Origin: Thalassotalea euphylliae
Lineage (GTDB): Bacteria > Pseudomonadota > Gammaproteobacteria > Enterobacterales > Alteromonadaceae
NCBI RefSeq assembly: GCF_003390395.1
Contig: NZ_QUOV01000001.1
Location: 1,736,001 to 1,800,000 of the forward strand
DNA length: 64,000 bases
Direction: 5' to 3'
Below are positions 44,805 to 53,826 of this stretch, piece by piece. The notes under the pieces are model-generated. The model was given only the letters and a program-made list of their open reading frames with translations, did not search any database and was not told the origin of the DNA. Each line of letters opens with the position of its first letter. Positions within the stretch are counted from its first letter, which is position 1. The position numbers and the translations under genes are program-made.

Positions 44805-45608
44805 TCACTGAAAATCTTGAGTTTCAAAATATAGTGATTGTTTAAACACAAGCTGGCTTTGGTGTTGCGCTCGGCTTTTTCCTAGCTCTGATTGCAAGTT
44901 TAACGAAGCCTTATTTTGAGCTGATAGTTTTTGCCCATCAGTCGTGATGGAAGTTGGTAATGCTACTAACTTCTCACTCTTGTAGGTTAACCACACTAAA
45001 TGATCAAAGCTGGGCTTATCGCCAAATTGATGCACAGCCAATACATCACCTTCGCCCATGTTAATTAAATCATACTCACCATTACTAACACCTTTGTTTG
45101 ACAATTTTCGCTGATAAAGCATTTGGTCAATTGCAAAGCTCACCTGTTTAGCGATAGGCTTGCCGCCTCGTTCAAAGTGCCCTTGATAAATAGTTGCGGT
45201 AAAGTCGGTTAGCTCACCATTTCTTAGTTTACTAAGCGAAAATACTTCCGGCAGTAAGGTGATTAATTGGCCTTTAGTCAATGCTGCTTTCATCGAGGCT
45301 ACTATTTGGGGCAGTTGGTGTTGTTTATTTTGGCTTTGGCTGTGCTTTGAAGTGGCAGGGCGTTCACTGATATTTGTGGTAAAAATTATCTGGTGCTCGT
45401 GCATCGAGTTATGCAGTGGTAAATGCGATGCAATCAGCTTGTCTCCCACCATCACTAATGCCATGCCATGCACACCAACGTCGTGATGTTGCTTATGTTC
45501 TGCACCTTTCTCGCTTGCAAGTGCAGAGTGTTGACAAATAAACAGTGTTAAAAGGGCACTAGTGATAAATAACCTAGTGCGATGTAATAAGGGATGTTTG
45601 GTAATCAA
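44805..45608 (-). CDS. Secreted protein of unknown function
   Basis: Protein of 267 residues with a signal peptide (about 1-31, ALA-S) and no membrane helix after it. The mature part starts with a His-rich stretch (EHKQHHDVGVHGMALV, then HLPLHNSMHEHQI), suggesting metal binding, and continues as a beta-rich domain. I recognise no confident family. The start is TTG at 45608 with a weak binding site, so it could be a few residues off. It is divergent from a LysR regulator (170 bp), which may control it. Predicted periplasmic. Confidence 0.65.
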   Translation of the reverse strand: MITKHPLLHRTRLFITSALLTLFICQHSALASEKGAEHKQHHDVGVHGMALVMVGDKLIASHLPLHNSMHEHQIIFTTNISERPATSKHSQSQNKQHQLPQIVASMKAALTKGQLITLLPEVFSLSKLRNGELTDFTATIYQGHFERGGKPIAKQVSFAIDQMLYQRKLSNKGVSNGEYDLINMGEGDVLAVHQFGDKPSFDHLVWLTYKSEKLVALPTSITTDGQKLSAQNKASLNLQSELGKSRAQHQSQLVFKQSLYFETQDFQ

Positions 45609-45779
45609 AATTAATATTTCTCGTTGGGTAATGATGTGCTGAGTATAGTGAACTTTTGCTGAACCATCGTTTACAATGTGGTTGATTTGTTTCCTATTTG
45701 GAAATGATGTTTTTGCATTAAAGGTGAATGATTTGTTCGGTTAGTTAATACCTAACGTTAAATAATAGAAACAAAAATA

Positions 45780-46745
45780 ATGGATACAGCAGATTTAGAA
45801 AAATTTATAGTGCTTGCTAACAATCAAAACATGCAACAAACAGCTGCGCACTTTCAAAGTTCACCAAGCGTTATTTCTAAGGCATTAAAACGCCTTGAAA
45901 GCTCGTTAAACACTCAATTGTTTGACCGCGTTGGCAAGTACATCCAACTGAATTCGCAGGGAGCGCAGTTGTTACCTAAGGCAGTAGAATTAGTAACAAA
46001 CGCTAAGCAAATACAAGGCTTGTTTTGCAATGAATCTAGTCGACATATTCGAGTTGCAGGTCCAGCAATTATTCTCGCGCGCTGGGCAAGTGTTATCGCG
46101 AGAAGTAACTATCACCAAAACCAGCAACAAGAGAAGCAGCAAAATAAGCAGCAAGAGAAGCAACAAAACCAGCAGTTCAACAGTGAGGGAAAGCGTGAGG
46201 CTAGTTTACCCAATCTTACTTGTGAGTCGATCACATTTGATACCTGCTTTGAGCAGCTTGCGGTTGATAAAGTTTTAAAAGGCGCAGCTGATATCGCTTT
46301 AGTTACTAAGCAAGTGACTGAGGAAATCAATGGCCAATTACCGAACAATATTTCCCGCTTATCATTAGGGTCTCTAGATATGGTTGTCGCCTGCGCAGTA
46401 GGGCACCCATTGGCAAAAGCGAATCCGTCAGTTAACGAACTAAGTGAATATGATTTTGTTGTGCCGCAACGCTCCCCGTATTGCGGTGAACTGCGTGGTA
46501 TCGGCTGTGATGGTTGGAACGAACAGTTGGTTCCACGAAATAAACCTGTGATTGCTGATGATCTAAGTGTCTTAGCTCAGCTTGTTAAAAGTGGCTTGTA
46601 TCTTGGCTATGTGCCCAGTTATTGGGCGAGGGAACAGCAGCTTATTGCGCTTAATATTGCCGATGTAGCAACGGAAGCTGAGCAGCAAGTAGCTATTAGC
46701 TGGCAACCAGAATTACTTAATATGTTAAGCAGTGGTTTTAATTAG
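45780..46745 (+). CDS. LysR-family transcriptional regulator with glutamine-rich insert
   Basis: Regulator of 321 residues. The N-terminal winged helix-turn-helix (about 1-60: LEKFIVLANNQNMQQTAAHFQSSPSVISKALKRLE) is typical of LysR. The C-terminal effector domain (about 88-310) is interrupted at about 112-146 by a Gln/Lys/Asn-rich segment containing two 8-residue repeats (QQEKQQNK, QQEKQQNQ), encoded by a 24-bp tandem repeat at 46125-46172. Such an insert is unusual in LysR proteins and may form a flexible loop. Targets are unknown, with the divergent secreted-protein gene and the downstream amidohydrolase as candidates. Confidence 0.88.
   Translation: MDTADLEKFIVLANNQNMQQTAAHFQSSPSVISKALKRLESSLNTQLFDRVGKYIQLNSQGAQLLPKAVELVTNAKQIQGLFCNESSRHIRVAGPAIILARWASVIARSNYHQNQQQEKQQNKQQEKQQNQQFNSEGKREASLPNLTCESITFDTCFEQLAVDKVLKGAADIALVTKQVTEEINGQLPNNISRLSLGSLDMVVACAVGHPLAKANPSVNELSEYDFVVPQRSPYCGELRGIGCDGWNEQLVPRNKPVIADDLSVLAQLVKSGLYLGYVPSYWAREQQLIALNIADVATEAEQQVAISWQPELLNMLSSGFN
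46125..46172 (+). repeat. 24-bp tandem repeat inside the LysR gene
   Basis: Two 24-bp units with few differences encode QQEKQQNK and QQEKQQNQ. The unit length keeps the frame, which fits slippage-driven expansion. Confidence 0.8.
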
Positions 46746-47058
46746 TATTAACTAGTGTTGCTTAATTTGCTTTTATTACCAGTGAAAATCATCACCAAAA
46801 TAAATGATATGCAATAAATTTTAAGCTCCCGGCAGTCGCTAATTGACCAGTGGCAGGATAATTAGGATGAACTAACATTACCATAAACCGCGAAACTGCT
46901 ATCTTACTTATTATTAATAATTCAGCCTTATTATCTGGGCAATAGTTACGAAAACTTCAATCATAAAATCACAAAAACAAAAAATAGAAAACAGAACAAA
47001 TAACAAAAACAATAAATCAGTTGGTGTAAACCAACACATCTTCTTCAAGGAAACTTCA
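46746..47058. other. Leader region of the amidohydrolase
   Basis: 313 AT-rich bases with no gene. A run of A-rich sequence (46960-47020) leads to a good AAGGAAAC ribosome binding site at 47047. No palindrome stood out. Confidence 0.45.
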
Positions 47059-48429
47059 ATGTTCAACTATTCAATCTTTCAGTCAGTCGCGTATACAGAT
47101 GATGCTGCTGAAAATAAAACCAAATCTAAACCTAAACAGAAAGTGGCTTCACGTTCATTGTTAGCACTGGCACTAGGTGCCGCTATTTCAATGCCTGCAT
47201 TTGCAGATACTAAGGTGATCCATGCTGGTCAGTTATTGGCTGTACCTGGTGAAAAACCACTGTCTAAGCAAACGCTAGTGATAAAAGACGGACTGATCTC
47301 AGCCGTGAAAAAAGGTTTTATTGCACCTAGCCAATACGGTGAAAGCGCTCAATTAATCGATTTATCTAGCTCGTTTGTTATGCCAGGCCTTATGGACATG
47401 CACGTGCATTTACACGGTGAGCTTGGTCCTAACAATCACAAAGAAACGGTGCAAATGTCAGACGCCGATATTGCCATGAAAAGTGTTTACTTTGCCAATA
47501 AAACACTAATGGCTGGCTTTACGACAGTGCGTGATTTATTAAATCAACCTGAACAAATTAATGCGTTACGTGATGCAATAAACAAAGGCTGGGTTGATGG
47601 CCCGCGCATTATTGCCGGTGCTGGCGTTTCAGTAACGGGCGGTCACTTGGATGTCGATGGCATGGCGCCTGATATCTTAAAACTTAAATCGCCAGAAACC
47701 TTATGTGATGGCCCATATGAATGTCGAAAGGCAGTGCGTCATGCCATTAAATATGGTGCCGATGTTATCAAGATAGCGTCTACAGGAGGCGTTTTATCTG
47801 ATACAACCACAGGCACTGGCCAGCAAATGGCTGATGATGAAATGAAAGCAATTGTTGATGCAGCACACGTGCTGGGGCGCAAGGTTACCAGCCATGCGCA
47901 CGCCGTAGACGGTATAAATGCCGCGCTTCGGGCTGGCGTTGACAGCGTTGAACACGGCAGCTATGCCAATGAAGAAAGCATAAAGTTATTCAAGCAAACC
48001 GGCGCTTATTTAGTGCCGACTCTGTTGGCAGGTGATACTGTGGTCAATATGGCGAAAACATCTGATTTTATGTCTGCGCCAATCAAAGCCAAGGCCATTC
48101 GCGTCGGCGCCGATATGCTGAAAAACTTTACTCGTGCTTACCAATCGGGCGTGAAAATCGCTTATGGTACCGACAGTGGCGTGTCTAAACATGGTAGTAA
48201 CGCTAAAGAGGCGGTGTTGATGCACCAAGCAGGCATGACAACGCAAGACGTACTAAAAGCTGCCACGGTTAATGCCGCTGATTTAGCTGGTATGAGCAAT
48301 AAGCTAGGAACGCTAGAGGCTGGTAAATACGCTGATATTATTGCCACAGATGCCAGCCCATTAAAAAACATTGAAGAGTTAATGGATGTTGACTTTGTGA
48401 TGAAAGGCGGCAAAGTATATAAGCAGTAA
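47059..48429 (+). CDS. Secreted amidohydrolase (imidazolonepropionase/prolidase-like, metal-dependent)
   Basis: Binuclear metal hydrolase of 456 residues, related to the Sgx9260/Xaa-Pro-type peptidases. Metal ligands are visible: H115-x-H117 (MDMHVHLHG), Lys238 (VIKIASTGG, probably carbamylated), H279 and H281 (SHAHA), H299 (EHGSYAN) and D372 (AYGTDSG). It likely cleaves a C-terminal amino acid from dipeptides or a related amide. The signal peptide has a very long polar n-region (about 1-32) before the hydrophobic core SLLALALGAAISMPAFA. The start is supported by AAGGAAAC. It has its own terminator and follows a LysR gene. Confidence 0.88.
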   Translation: MFNYSIFQSVAYTDDAAENKTKSKPKQKVASRSLLALALGAAISMPAFADTKVIHAGQLLAVPGEKPLSKQTLVIKDGLISAVKKGFIAPSQYGESAQLIDLSSSFVMPGLMDMHVHLHGELGPNNHKETVQMSDADIAMKSVYFANKTLMAGFTTVRDLLNQPEQINALRDAINKGWVDGPRIIAGAGVSVTGGHLDVDGMAPDILKLKSPETLCDGPYECRKAVRHAIKYGADVIKIASTGGVLSDTTTGTGQQMADDEMKAIVDAAHVLGRKVTSHAHAVDGINAALRAGVDSVEHGSYANEESIKLFKQTGAYLVPTLLAGDTVVNMAKTSDFMSAPIKAKAIRVGADMLKNFTRAYQSGVKIAYGTDSGVSKHGSNAKEAVLMHQAGMTTQDVLKAATVNAADLAGMSNKLGTLEAGKYADIIATDASPLKNIEELMDVDFVMKGGKVYKQ

Positions 48430-48529
48430 ATATCGCCGTTAAATGAATTAGGCGATTATCTTATTGAAGCTATATCGGCAATGTTAGCCAAATAAGTAAC
48501 CTATGTTAGCTATTTGGTTAGTAAGCTAG

Positions 48530-48568
48530 CTGGGCAAAATCAAACAATAAATCGGTTTTGCCCAGTTT
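48530..48568 (+). terminator. Terminator after amidohydrolase
   Basis: A perfect 10-bp stem (CTGGGCAAAA/TTTTGCCCAG) with a 16-base loop, followed by TTTAACTT. Confidence 0.7.
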
Positions 48569-48604
48569 AACTTAGCTTCACGTTTCCATTATAAAACCAA
48601 GTTA

Positions 48605-49768
48605 ATGAAGTTATATCCGCAATTTTTCACCAGTTGCGCAGCAATAGACGAGTTCGATTGGCAGCGCTGTTTTCCTTCTTCGCAGCCCTTTACGCAGTAC
48701 AATTTCATTTCGACATTAGAAAGCACAGGTTGTGTTAGCAAGCAAACTGGCTGGCAGCCATGTCACCTTGCATTGAGTGATGACAGCCAGCAAGTCGTTG
48801 CTATTGTTATCCTTTACATTAAATCTCACTCTTACGGCGAATATTTATTCGACTGGAGTTGGGCTGATGCGTTTTATCAGCACGGAATTGAATACTACCC
48901 GAAAATCGTCTCGGCGATCCCGTTTACGCCAGTAACTGGCGCACGCTTTGGTATTGCTGAGGAGTTCGCAGAGTATCAAAACGATATATTGTCGCAGGCA
49001 ACGCAGGCAATTAATTCACTCGCTAAGCAAATTGATGCGCAAACCGCTCAGTGCTTGTTTTTAACCCAACAGCATGCAGAGGCCTTAGCAGGCAATGATT
49101 GGTTAAAGCGCTGTGATGTGCAATATCATTGGTTTAACCGAAACTACGGTGATTTTTCAGAGTTTTTGGCGCAACTAACGGCGCGCAAAAGAAAATCAAT
49201 AAGCAAAGAACGCCAAGCGGTTGTTGATCAAGGCATACAAATACGTAGCTTTGTCGGTGAGCAGTTAACTACAGAACATTGGCGTGAGTTCTATCGCTTT
49301 TATCAAGCAACCTATATGAAGCGCTCTGGCCATCAAGGGTACTTAACGCCCGCTTTTTTTGATGCCTTAGCTCAACCAATGTGTAGTATTAGCGAAAACA
49401 GTGCGATTGTTTTTGCTTATCGTGATGAAAAAGCGGTAGCTGTGGCTTTGTTTTTTTATGATAACGAGCAACTATATGGCCGTTACTGGGGGGCAGAGCA
49501 AGCATTCAACAATTTGCACTTTGAGCTTTGCTACTATCAAGGCATAGAACTTTGTATCAAGCTTGGTTTGTCTCGCTTTAACGCAGGTGCGCAAGGTCAG
49601 CACAAACTAAAGCGAGGCTTTGAACCTGTTTACATCTATGGCAGTTATCAAGTGTATCAACCCGTATTTCATCAAGCGATTAGCGACTTTATTGCGCGCG
49701 AGCATGAGCACCTTGAGCGCTACACTGAACAGGCAAAAACCGAGCTGCCGTTTAGAAAGCATCAATAA
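48605..49768 (+). CDS. DUF482 / COG3146 GNAT-like protein (FemAB-related fold)
   Basis: Cytoplasmic protein of 387 residues. It matches the DUF482 family: SSQPFTQYNFISTLESTGCV near 25-44, YGEYLFDWSWADAF near 78-91, IPFTPVTGARF near 101-111, a Y(D)FLxxL-ARKRK motif, YWGA near 292-295 and FNAGAQGQHKLKRGF near 333-347. The family is predicted to be acyltransferases related to peptidyl transferases such as FemAB. Substrate unknown. Single gene, convergent with the EamA gene. Confidence 0.85.
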   Translation: MKLYPQFFTSCAAIDEFDWQRCFPSSQPFTQYNFISTLESTGCVSKQTGWQPCHLALSDDSQQVVAIVILYIKSHSYGEYLFDWSWADAFYQHGIEYYPKIVSAIPFTPVTGARFGIAEEFAEYQNDILSQATQAINSLAKQIDAQTAQCLFLTQQHAEALAGNDWLKRCDVQYHWFNRNYGDFSEFLAQLTARKRKSISKERQAVVDQGIQIRSFVGEQLTTEHWREFYRFYQATYMKRSGHQGYLTPAFFDALAQPMCSISENSAIVFAYRDEKAVAVALFFYDNEQLYGRYWGAEQAFNNLHFELCYYQGIELCIKLGLSRFNAGAQGQHKLKRGFEPVYIYGSYQVYQPVFHQAISDFIAREHEHLERYTEQAKTELPFRKHQ

Positions 49769-49805
49769 CGCTTCTTAATGAATAAATCTATGTCAGTTGC
49801 TTAGG

Positions 49806-50675
49806 TTATCCGCGGCGTGAGAGTAACCCAGTGGTTAGCCCCACGCCAACTAAAATACAACCACTGCCTAAAATCGTAGTGAGTGTAATTGGCTCACTTA
49901 AGAATAAATAGCCCCAAAACAAGCCAAACACGGGAATTAGGTAGGTTACTGAAATCGCTTTTGTCGGGCCAATTGTCGCTATCAAGCGGAAGAACATAAT
50001 GTAGGCGATACCCGTGCAAAATATGCCAAGCGCTGCAACGGAGTAAAATGCTTGATTGCTTGGCATTTGTTCAGGCAAAAACATCAGCGCAAATGGCAGT
50101 AGCATTATGGTGGCACTGATCTGGCTTCCGGCAGCAAGCACCAGTGGCTTTAAATCATGCAAATACTGTTTGGTGTAGTTGGTGGCAATTGAATAGCACA
50201 AGGCCGCGCCAAGCGCAGCCAATGTTGGCAGAATAAGCGCCTCGCCGCCATTTGCTATTTTGCCTGACATCAAGACATACACGCCGAAAAAGCCCAGTAA
50301 CAAGCCAAGAATGCCAGCGAATGATATTTTGTCTTTTAGCCAGAAAAAGCCAACGATGGCGGCAAATATTGGTGCGGTTGCATTGAGCACTGAACCTACG
50401 CCTGCCGACAACGACAGCAAGGCATAGCCAAATAACGCAAATGGAATGGCGGTATTGAACGCGCCCATGACAAAAATTTGCGTCCAACGGCCAGTGAGTT
50501 GATGGTGCTGGCGCTTGGAAACCAAAATTGGTAGTAAAAATAAACTGGCGGTTAGTGTGCGCAGTGCGACCAATAAAAAAGGCCCAAACTCTGGCGAGCC
50601 AATACGCATAAATAGAAACGATGCCCCCCACAAAGAGGCTAAAAATAGTAATTCAAAAAAGGCGTTGGTTGACAT
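49806..50675 (-). CDS. EamA-family (drug/metabolite) transporter
   Basis: Inner-membrane protein of 289 residues with ten hydrophobic segments and the duplicated EamA domain (LWGASFLFMRIG at the start, AFNTAIPFALFGYALLSL near 72-90, and GPTKAISVTYLIPVFGLFWGYLFLSE in the second half, a hallmark of RhaT/YdcZ-like members). It begins 8 bp after the trmO stop and is probably cotranscribed with it. Substrate unknown. Confidence 0.9.
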   Translation of the reverse strand: MSTNAFFELLFLASLWGASFLFMRIGSPEFGPFLLVALRTLTASLFLLPILVSKRQHHQLTGRWTQIFVMGAFNTAIPFALFGYALLSLSAGVGSVLNATAPIFAAIVGFFWLKDKISFAGILGLLLGFFGVYVLMSGKIANGGEALILPTLAALGAALCYSIATNYTKQYLHDLKPLVLAAGSQISATIMLLPFALMFLPEQMPSNQAFYSVAALGIFCTGIAYIMFFRLIATIGPTKAISVTYLIPVFGLFWGYLFLSEPITLTTILGSGCILVGVGLTTGLLSRRG

Positions 50676-50683
50676 AAATCAGG

Positions 50684-51433
50684 CTAAACAGCAGTAACAG
50701 GGGTGATATTGAGGACTTGCACTTGAGTAAGCGAACTACACTGCCACGTAATATTGTAGTTGTATAAGCGCATACCGTAAGTATTGTCGTCAGGCTTGTT
50801 TTGACGATAAGCAGGGCGAGGGTCTTGTGCCAGTACTTGCTCAATTAATACCGCTAACTCTTGCGATTCACTTTGCTGCTGTGTCTGCAATATCGCTTGT
50901 GCTTCTGCCGAAAAATTAACACTAAGCTTGGCTTCGGGGGCTTGCTCAGCAAATCCTGCTTGAGCGCCTTGAAGGCTGTCAGAGTATGGAATGTAAGGCT
51001 TTATATCGACAACTGGCGTGCCATCAAGTAAGTCTAAGCCCGATACGTAAATGCGAGTTTGTACTTGATTGTTTTTTAGCGTGATTGATTCAACTTTCTC
51101 AACTGGCAGCACCGACATACCAATGCCATTGGGGCGAAATGTGGAGCGTGTCGCCAATACACCCACTTTTTTATTGCCACCAAGGCGTGGTGGTTTAACT
51201 TTGGCTTTCCAGCCATGGGCAAGGTTTTGATGAAACATAAAGAGCACCCAAATATGGCTGTAACCTGCTAATCCTTCCACCATGCTTTTGCTATCGATGT
51301 CGCTTACCAGCTCAATATAGCCTTTTGCCGCGGTAACCAGCCCAGGCTGGCGCGGAATGGCAAACTTTTCTTTGTAGGGTGAGCTAACGGCGCCTATCGA
51401 GCTAATGCTGAACCTGCTTGAACTTGTATTCAT
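50684..51433 (-). CDS. trmO: tRNA (N6-threonylcarbamoyladenosine-37) methyltransferase TrmO
   Basis: Methylates t6A at position 37 of a threonine tRNA using S-adenosylmethionine. The 249-residue protein has the TsaA/YaeB fold: IGAVSSPYKEKFAIPRQPGL near 13-32, LAGYSHIWVLFMFHQN, KVGVLATRSTFRPNGIG near 89-105 and VSGLDLLDGTPVVDIKPYIPY. Length is close to E. coli TrmO (235). It lies between an RcsF-like gene (13 bp upstream) and the EamA gene, as part of a minus-strand run. Confidence 0.95.
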   Translation of the reverse strand: MNTSSSRFSISSIGAVSSPYKEKFAIPRQPGLVTAAKGYIELVSDIDSKSMVEGLAGYSHIWVLFMFHQNLAHGWKAKVKPPRLGGNKKVGVLATRSTFRPNGIGMSVLPVEKVESITLKNNQVQTRIYVSGLDLLDGTPVVDIKPYIPYSDSLQGAQAGFAEQAPEAKLSVNFSAEAQAILQTQQQSESQELAVLIEQVLAQDPRPAYRQNKPDDNTYGMRLYNYNITWQCSSLTQVQVLNITPVTAV

Positions 51434-51446
51434 TGCAGCCGCCTGA

Positions 51447-51902
51447 CTAATTTAGATTTTCGACTTGATAGGCTTTGCCATAACAAATAACGCTGGCATG
51501 ACATTGCCTATTGTCGCCTTGATTACCCACTTCAGCGCAACCGGAGAAAACAATGGCATTGGCACCTAGTTGAAATGCACTGCGGCGCGCCTCAGTGCGC
51601 GCTTCAATTTTATCAGGAGCCGCTAAATGTGCTTTGGCTTGGCAATGCGAGCCCTCAACCATACCTAGCATTTTGTGCTTACCAGGAAATTCTTGCTCAG
51701 ACTCAAATATTTTCACTTCAGCTGGGGAAAAATAGTGGGCGAAGTTTTCGCGATCTAAATTGGTATTGATGGTGCTGATTTTCGCACAACTACTGAGTAG
51801 CAAACTACAAGTTACAATGCTGGTTAATGCTAGTAAGCGATTCGACATACCATTCGACAAATGGTTCGATAAGCAATTTGATAAAAGATTAGTTAGTTTC
51901 AT
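51447..51902 (-). CDS. rcsF: RcsF-like outer-membrane stress-sensing lipoprotein
   Basis: Lipoprotein of up to 151 residues. The mature region shows the RcsF layout with four conserved cysteines (SHC, SGC, QCH, VIC) that form two disulfides in E. coli RcsF, plus LGMVEGSHCQAKAH and RRSAFQLGANAIVFSGC. RcsF senses envelope stress and signals to the Rcs phosphorelay, whose other parts are not in this window. The N-terminus contains an odd LSN repeat (LSNCLSNHLSNGMSN) before the signal core. Starting at M19 (51848) would give a cleaner signal peptide with lipobox LSS-C39. Neither start has a strong binding site. Confidence 0.78.
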   Translation of the reverse strand: MKLTNLLSNCLSNHLSNGMSNRLLALTSIVTCSLLLSSCAKISTINTNLDRENFAHYFSPAEVKIFESEQEFPGKHKMLGMVEGSHCQAKAHLAAPDKIEARTEARRSAFQLGANAIVFSGCAEVGNQGDNRQCHASVICYGKAYQVENLN

Positions 51903-51942
51903 TCAACGGTTCTTGGTAAATTTGAGTTAAAACAAGTTGTAA

Positions 51943-52209
51943 TTAGGGCGCTTGATGCTTATCACGAGCAGCCGCTATCAGCCAAAATAAGCTGGTGTAA
52001 GCGATATATTGGCCCGACATAAAAATCACCATTTTAGGCCAAAACGGTGTTTCTTCACTAAAAAAACTTAATGCCCACATCGCTGGCGCAGCGATGATTT
52101 CATAACCGGGTAAAGATGTTGGCACCATATGGTAATTAAATAAAAACGCGATGGTACCCAAAAGAATACCCAACAATCCCCAACGGGTCGCAAATTGTAA
52201 CCTGCTCAT
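51943..52209 (-). CDS. Small membrane protein of unknown function
   Basis: Protein of 88 residues with three hydrophobic segments (about 9-25, 37-50 and 58-79). An AAGGACTAAG site lies right before the ATG, which makes expression likely. I recognise no family. It sits between an RcsF-like gene and another small membrane-anchored protein, both on the minus strand. Confidence 0.6.
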   Translation of the reverse strand: MSRLQFATRWGLLGILLGTIAFLFNYHMVPTSLPGYEIIAAPAMWALSFFSEETPFWPKMVIFMSGQYIAYTSLFWLIAAARDKHQAP

Positions 52210-52288
52210 CTTAGTCCTTGATAGTAAAATTATTTATCGACTCGACCATGGCAATTTAATTAGTGGTAACTTCATTAAAAGCGTTTTA

Positions 52289-52684
52289 TTAATTTGTGTG
52301 ACAGTCTACCGATAAATTGGCCGTTAAGGTAATCGATACTCGCTTATGATACTGACTATGCGTTACATAGCCGCATTCGCCAGCAATTTCCGTCGCTAAT
52401 GGCGCTTTCATTTTAAACTGATAAAAATAGCTACCATCATTTTGGTCAAGCGCATAGTAGATGGTATTAGTGTTATTCGAGGCGATGGTGCCAAAATTCC
52501 AGTGACTGTAAGGTAACGTAACACTCGCTTTTTCAATCAGATACTGAGAGTTATTGGTAATGGTAACGCTTGGCTGTATGAAAAAATAAGTTTGATAGAC
52601 AATAGCAAGTAGCATAAGTATTGCGGAAATTTTTAAAATTATTCGCCTAACACTCGCAATACCAAATTTTTCTGTATAAGACAC
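52289..52684 (-). CDS. Membrane-anchored protein of unknown function
   Basis: Protein of 131 residues with one N-terminal membrane helix (about 16-36) and an exposed domain containing paired cysteines near 103 and 128, consistent with a periplasmic, disulfide-bonded fold. The start appears to be GTG at 52684, with no clear binding site, so it may be a little different. No family was recognised. Confidence 0.5.
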   Translation of the reverse strand: MSYTEKFGIASVRRIILKISAILMLLAIVYQTYFFIQPSVTITNNSQYLIEKASVTLPYSHWNFGTIASNNTNTIYYALDQNDGSYFYQFKMKAPLATEIAGECGYVTHSQYHKRVSITLTANLSVDCHTN

Positions 52685-52783
52685 TAGCTTTAAAATACTT
52701 ACTGTTGTTTACAATGGCAGTAACTTTATCACCTCTCTTGGTTTTATCTAAGAATTTCAATTTTGGTAATTAATCATATTCAC

Positions 52784-52835
52784 AAAGTTACCATTTGCTA
52801 ATTTAATACATATTAAATTAGCAAATGGTAACTTT
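52784..52835. repeat. Perfect 25-bp inverted repeat
   Basis: Arms 52784-52808 and 52811-52835 are exact reverse complements with only two bases between. They begin AAAGTTACCATTTGC and are AT-rich toward the centre. The repeat lies between a minus-strand hydrolase (stop at 52891) and the next minus-strand gene. The flanking T-run is short, so it is either an unusual terminator or a mobile-element remnant. Confidence 0.8.
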
Positions 52836-52890
52836 ATTTATGAATGCCTAGTCAACCGGATTTTGAGTTCTGTTATTGGTAAGCCATCGA

Positions 52891-53826
52891 CTATTTACTA
52901 AGAAACTCTTTAAATACCAATACAGTTTCCAATGGTGCTTCTTCATGGGGCAGGTGCCCAAGCTCTTCAAACATCACCAGCTCGCTGTCTGGTATTTCGC
53001 GGTGGAAATGATCACCAAGCTCAGGTGGAATTAAGCGGTCTTGTCCACCCCAGATAATCAATGTTGGCTGGGTGATGGTGTTGATTTTATCGGCGTAAGG
53101 GCCGGGTTTAGTTTGGCGAAAGCGTTGCGCTAAGGCTTGGCGGTTACCAGCTCGAACGGTCAAGTCAAAATAGCGGTCAACAAGCTCAGGAGTGATAACG
53201 CTTGGGTCGCCATACAAATTAACAATACTGCTTTCAATCATGCTACGCGGCAGTACTTTTTCCATCAGTTTGTTTAATACTGGCGTATTGGCAACGATAA
53301 AGCCGATGGGGGTGGATTTAGGGGTAAATGGATAGCCGCTGGTGTCAACCAGTGCTAATTGGCTTACTCGCTCTGGGTAGATAACAGCGGTTGCCCAAGC
53401 CACGTAACCGCCAAGTGAATTACCTGCTAACACCCCCTGTTCGATATTTAGGTGATCGAGCATCGCAACAATAAAACTGGCGTAGCTTTCAATGGTGTAG
53501 TTATTATCGGGCGATGGTCCGGTTAAGCCAAAGGCTGGAATATCGAAGCGAACTACGCGGCGTGTTGATTTTAATTCGTCTGTCCAGCCGTCCCATGTGT
53601 GTAGTGATGAAGAAGTGCCGTGAATAAGCACGATAGGGTTCGGATCATCGCGCGGCCCTTCATCGCGCAGGTGTACTTGCATTCCTTGTACATTAACAAA
53701 TTGTGAAGGTGCTGGTGCCCATTTGGGTTTGAGCTCTTCAAGCGATTTGTCAGCTTGCCAATAAACCGCAATTAAAATGATGCTAGTCACAAGAATGACA
53801 AGCAGTAGCCAACCCAATACCTTCAT
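52891..53826 (-). CDS. Alpha/beta-hydrolase, membrane-anchored
   Basis: Hydrolase of 311 residues with an N-terminal membrane helix (about 5-24) and no cleavage site, so it is probably anchored in the inner membrane. It has the catalytic triad: Ser in GNSLGG near 135, Asp in WGGQDRLIPP near 260 and His in GHLPHEE near 289, plus the oxyanion HGTSSS near 70. The substrate cannot be inferred. An AAGGTAAC site precedes the ATG. Single gene. Confidence 0.9.
   Translation of the reverse strand: MKVLGWLLLVILVTSIILIAVYWQADKSLEELKPKWAPAPSQFVNVQGMQVHLRDEGPRDDPNPIVLIHGTSSSLHTWDGWTDELKSTRRVVRFDIPAFGLTGPSPDNNYTIESYASFIVAMLDHLNIEQGVLAGNSLGGYVAWATAVIYPERVSQLALVDTSGYPFTPKSTPIGFIVANTPVLNKLMEKVLPRSMIESSIVNLYGDPSVITPELVDRYFDLTVRAGNRQALAQRFRQTKPGPYADKINTITQPTLIIWGGQDRLIPPELGDHFHREIPDSELVMFEELGHLPHEEAPLETVLVFKEFLSK

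Noticed and set aside
50155..50631. Minus-strand frame of 158 codons
   Set aside because: It lies in another frame inside the EamA transporter gene, whose own product has clear family motifs.
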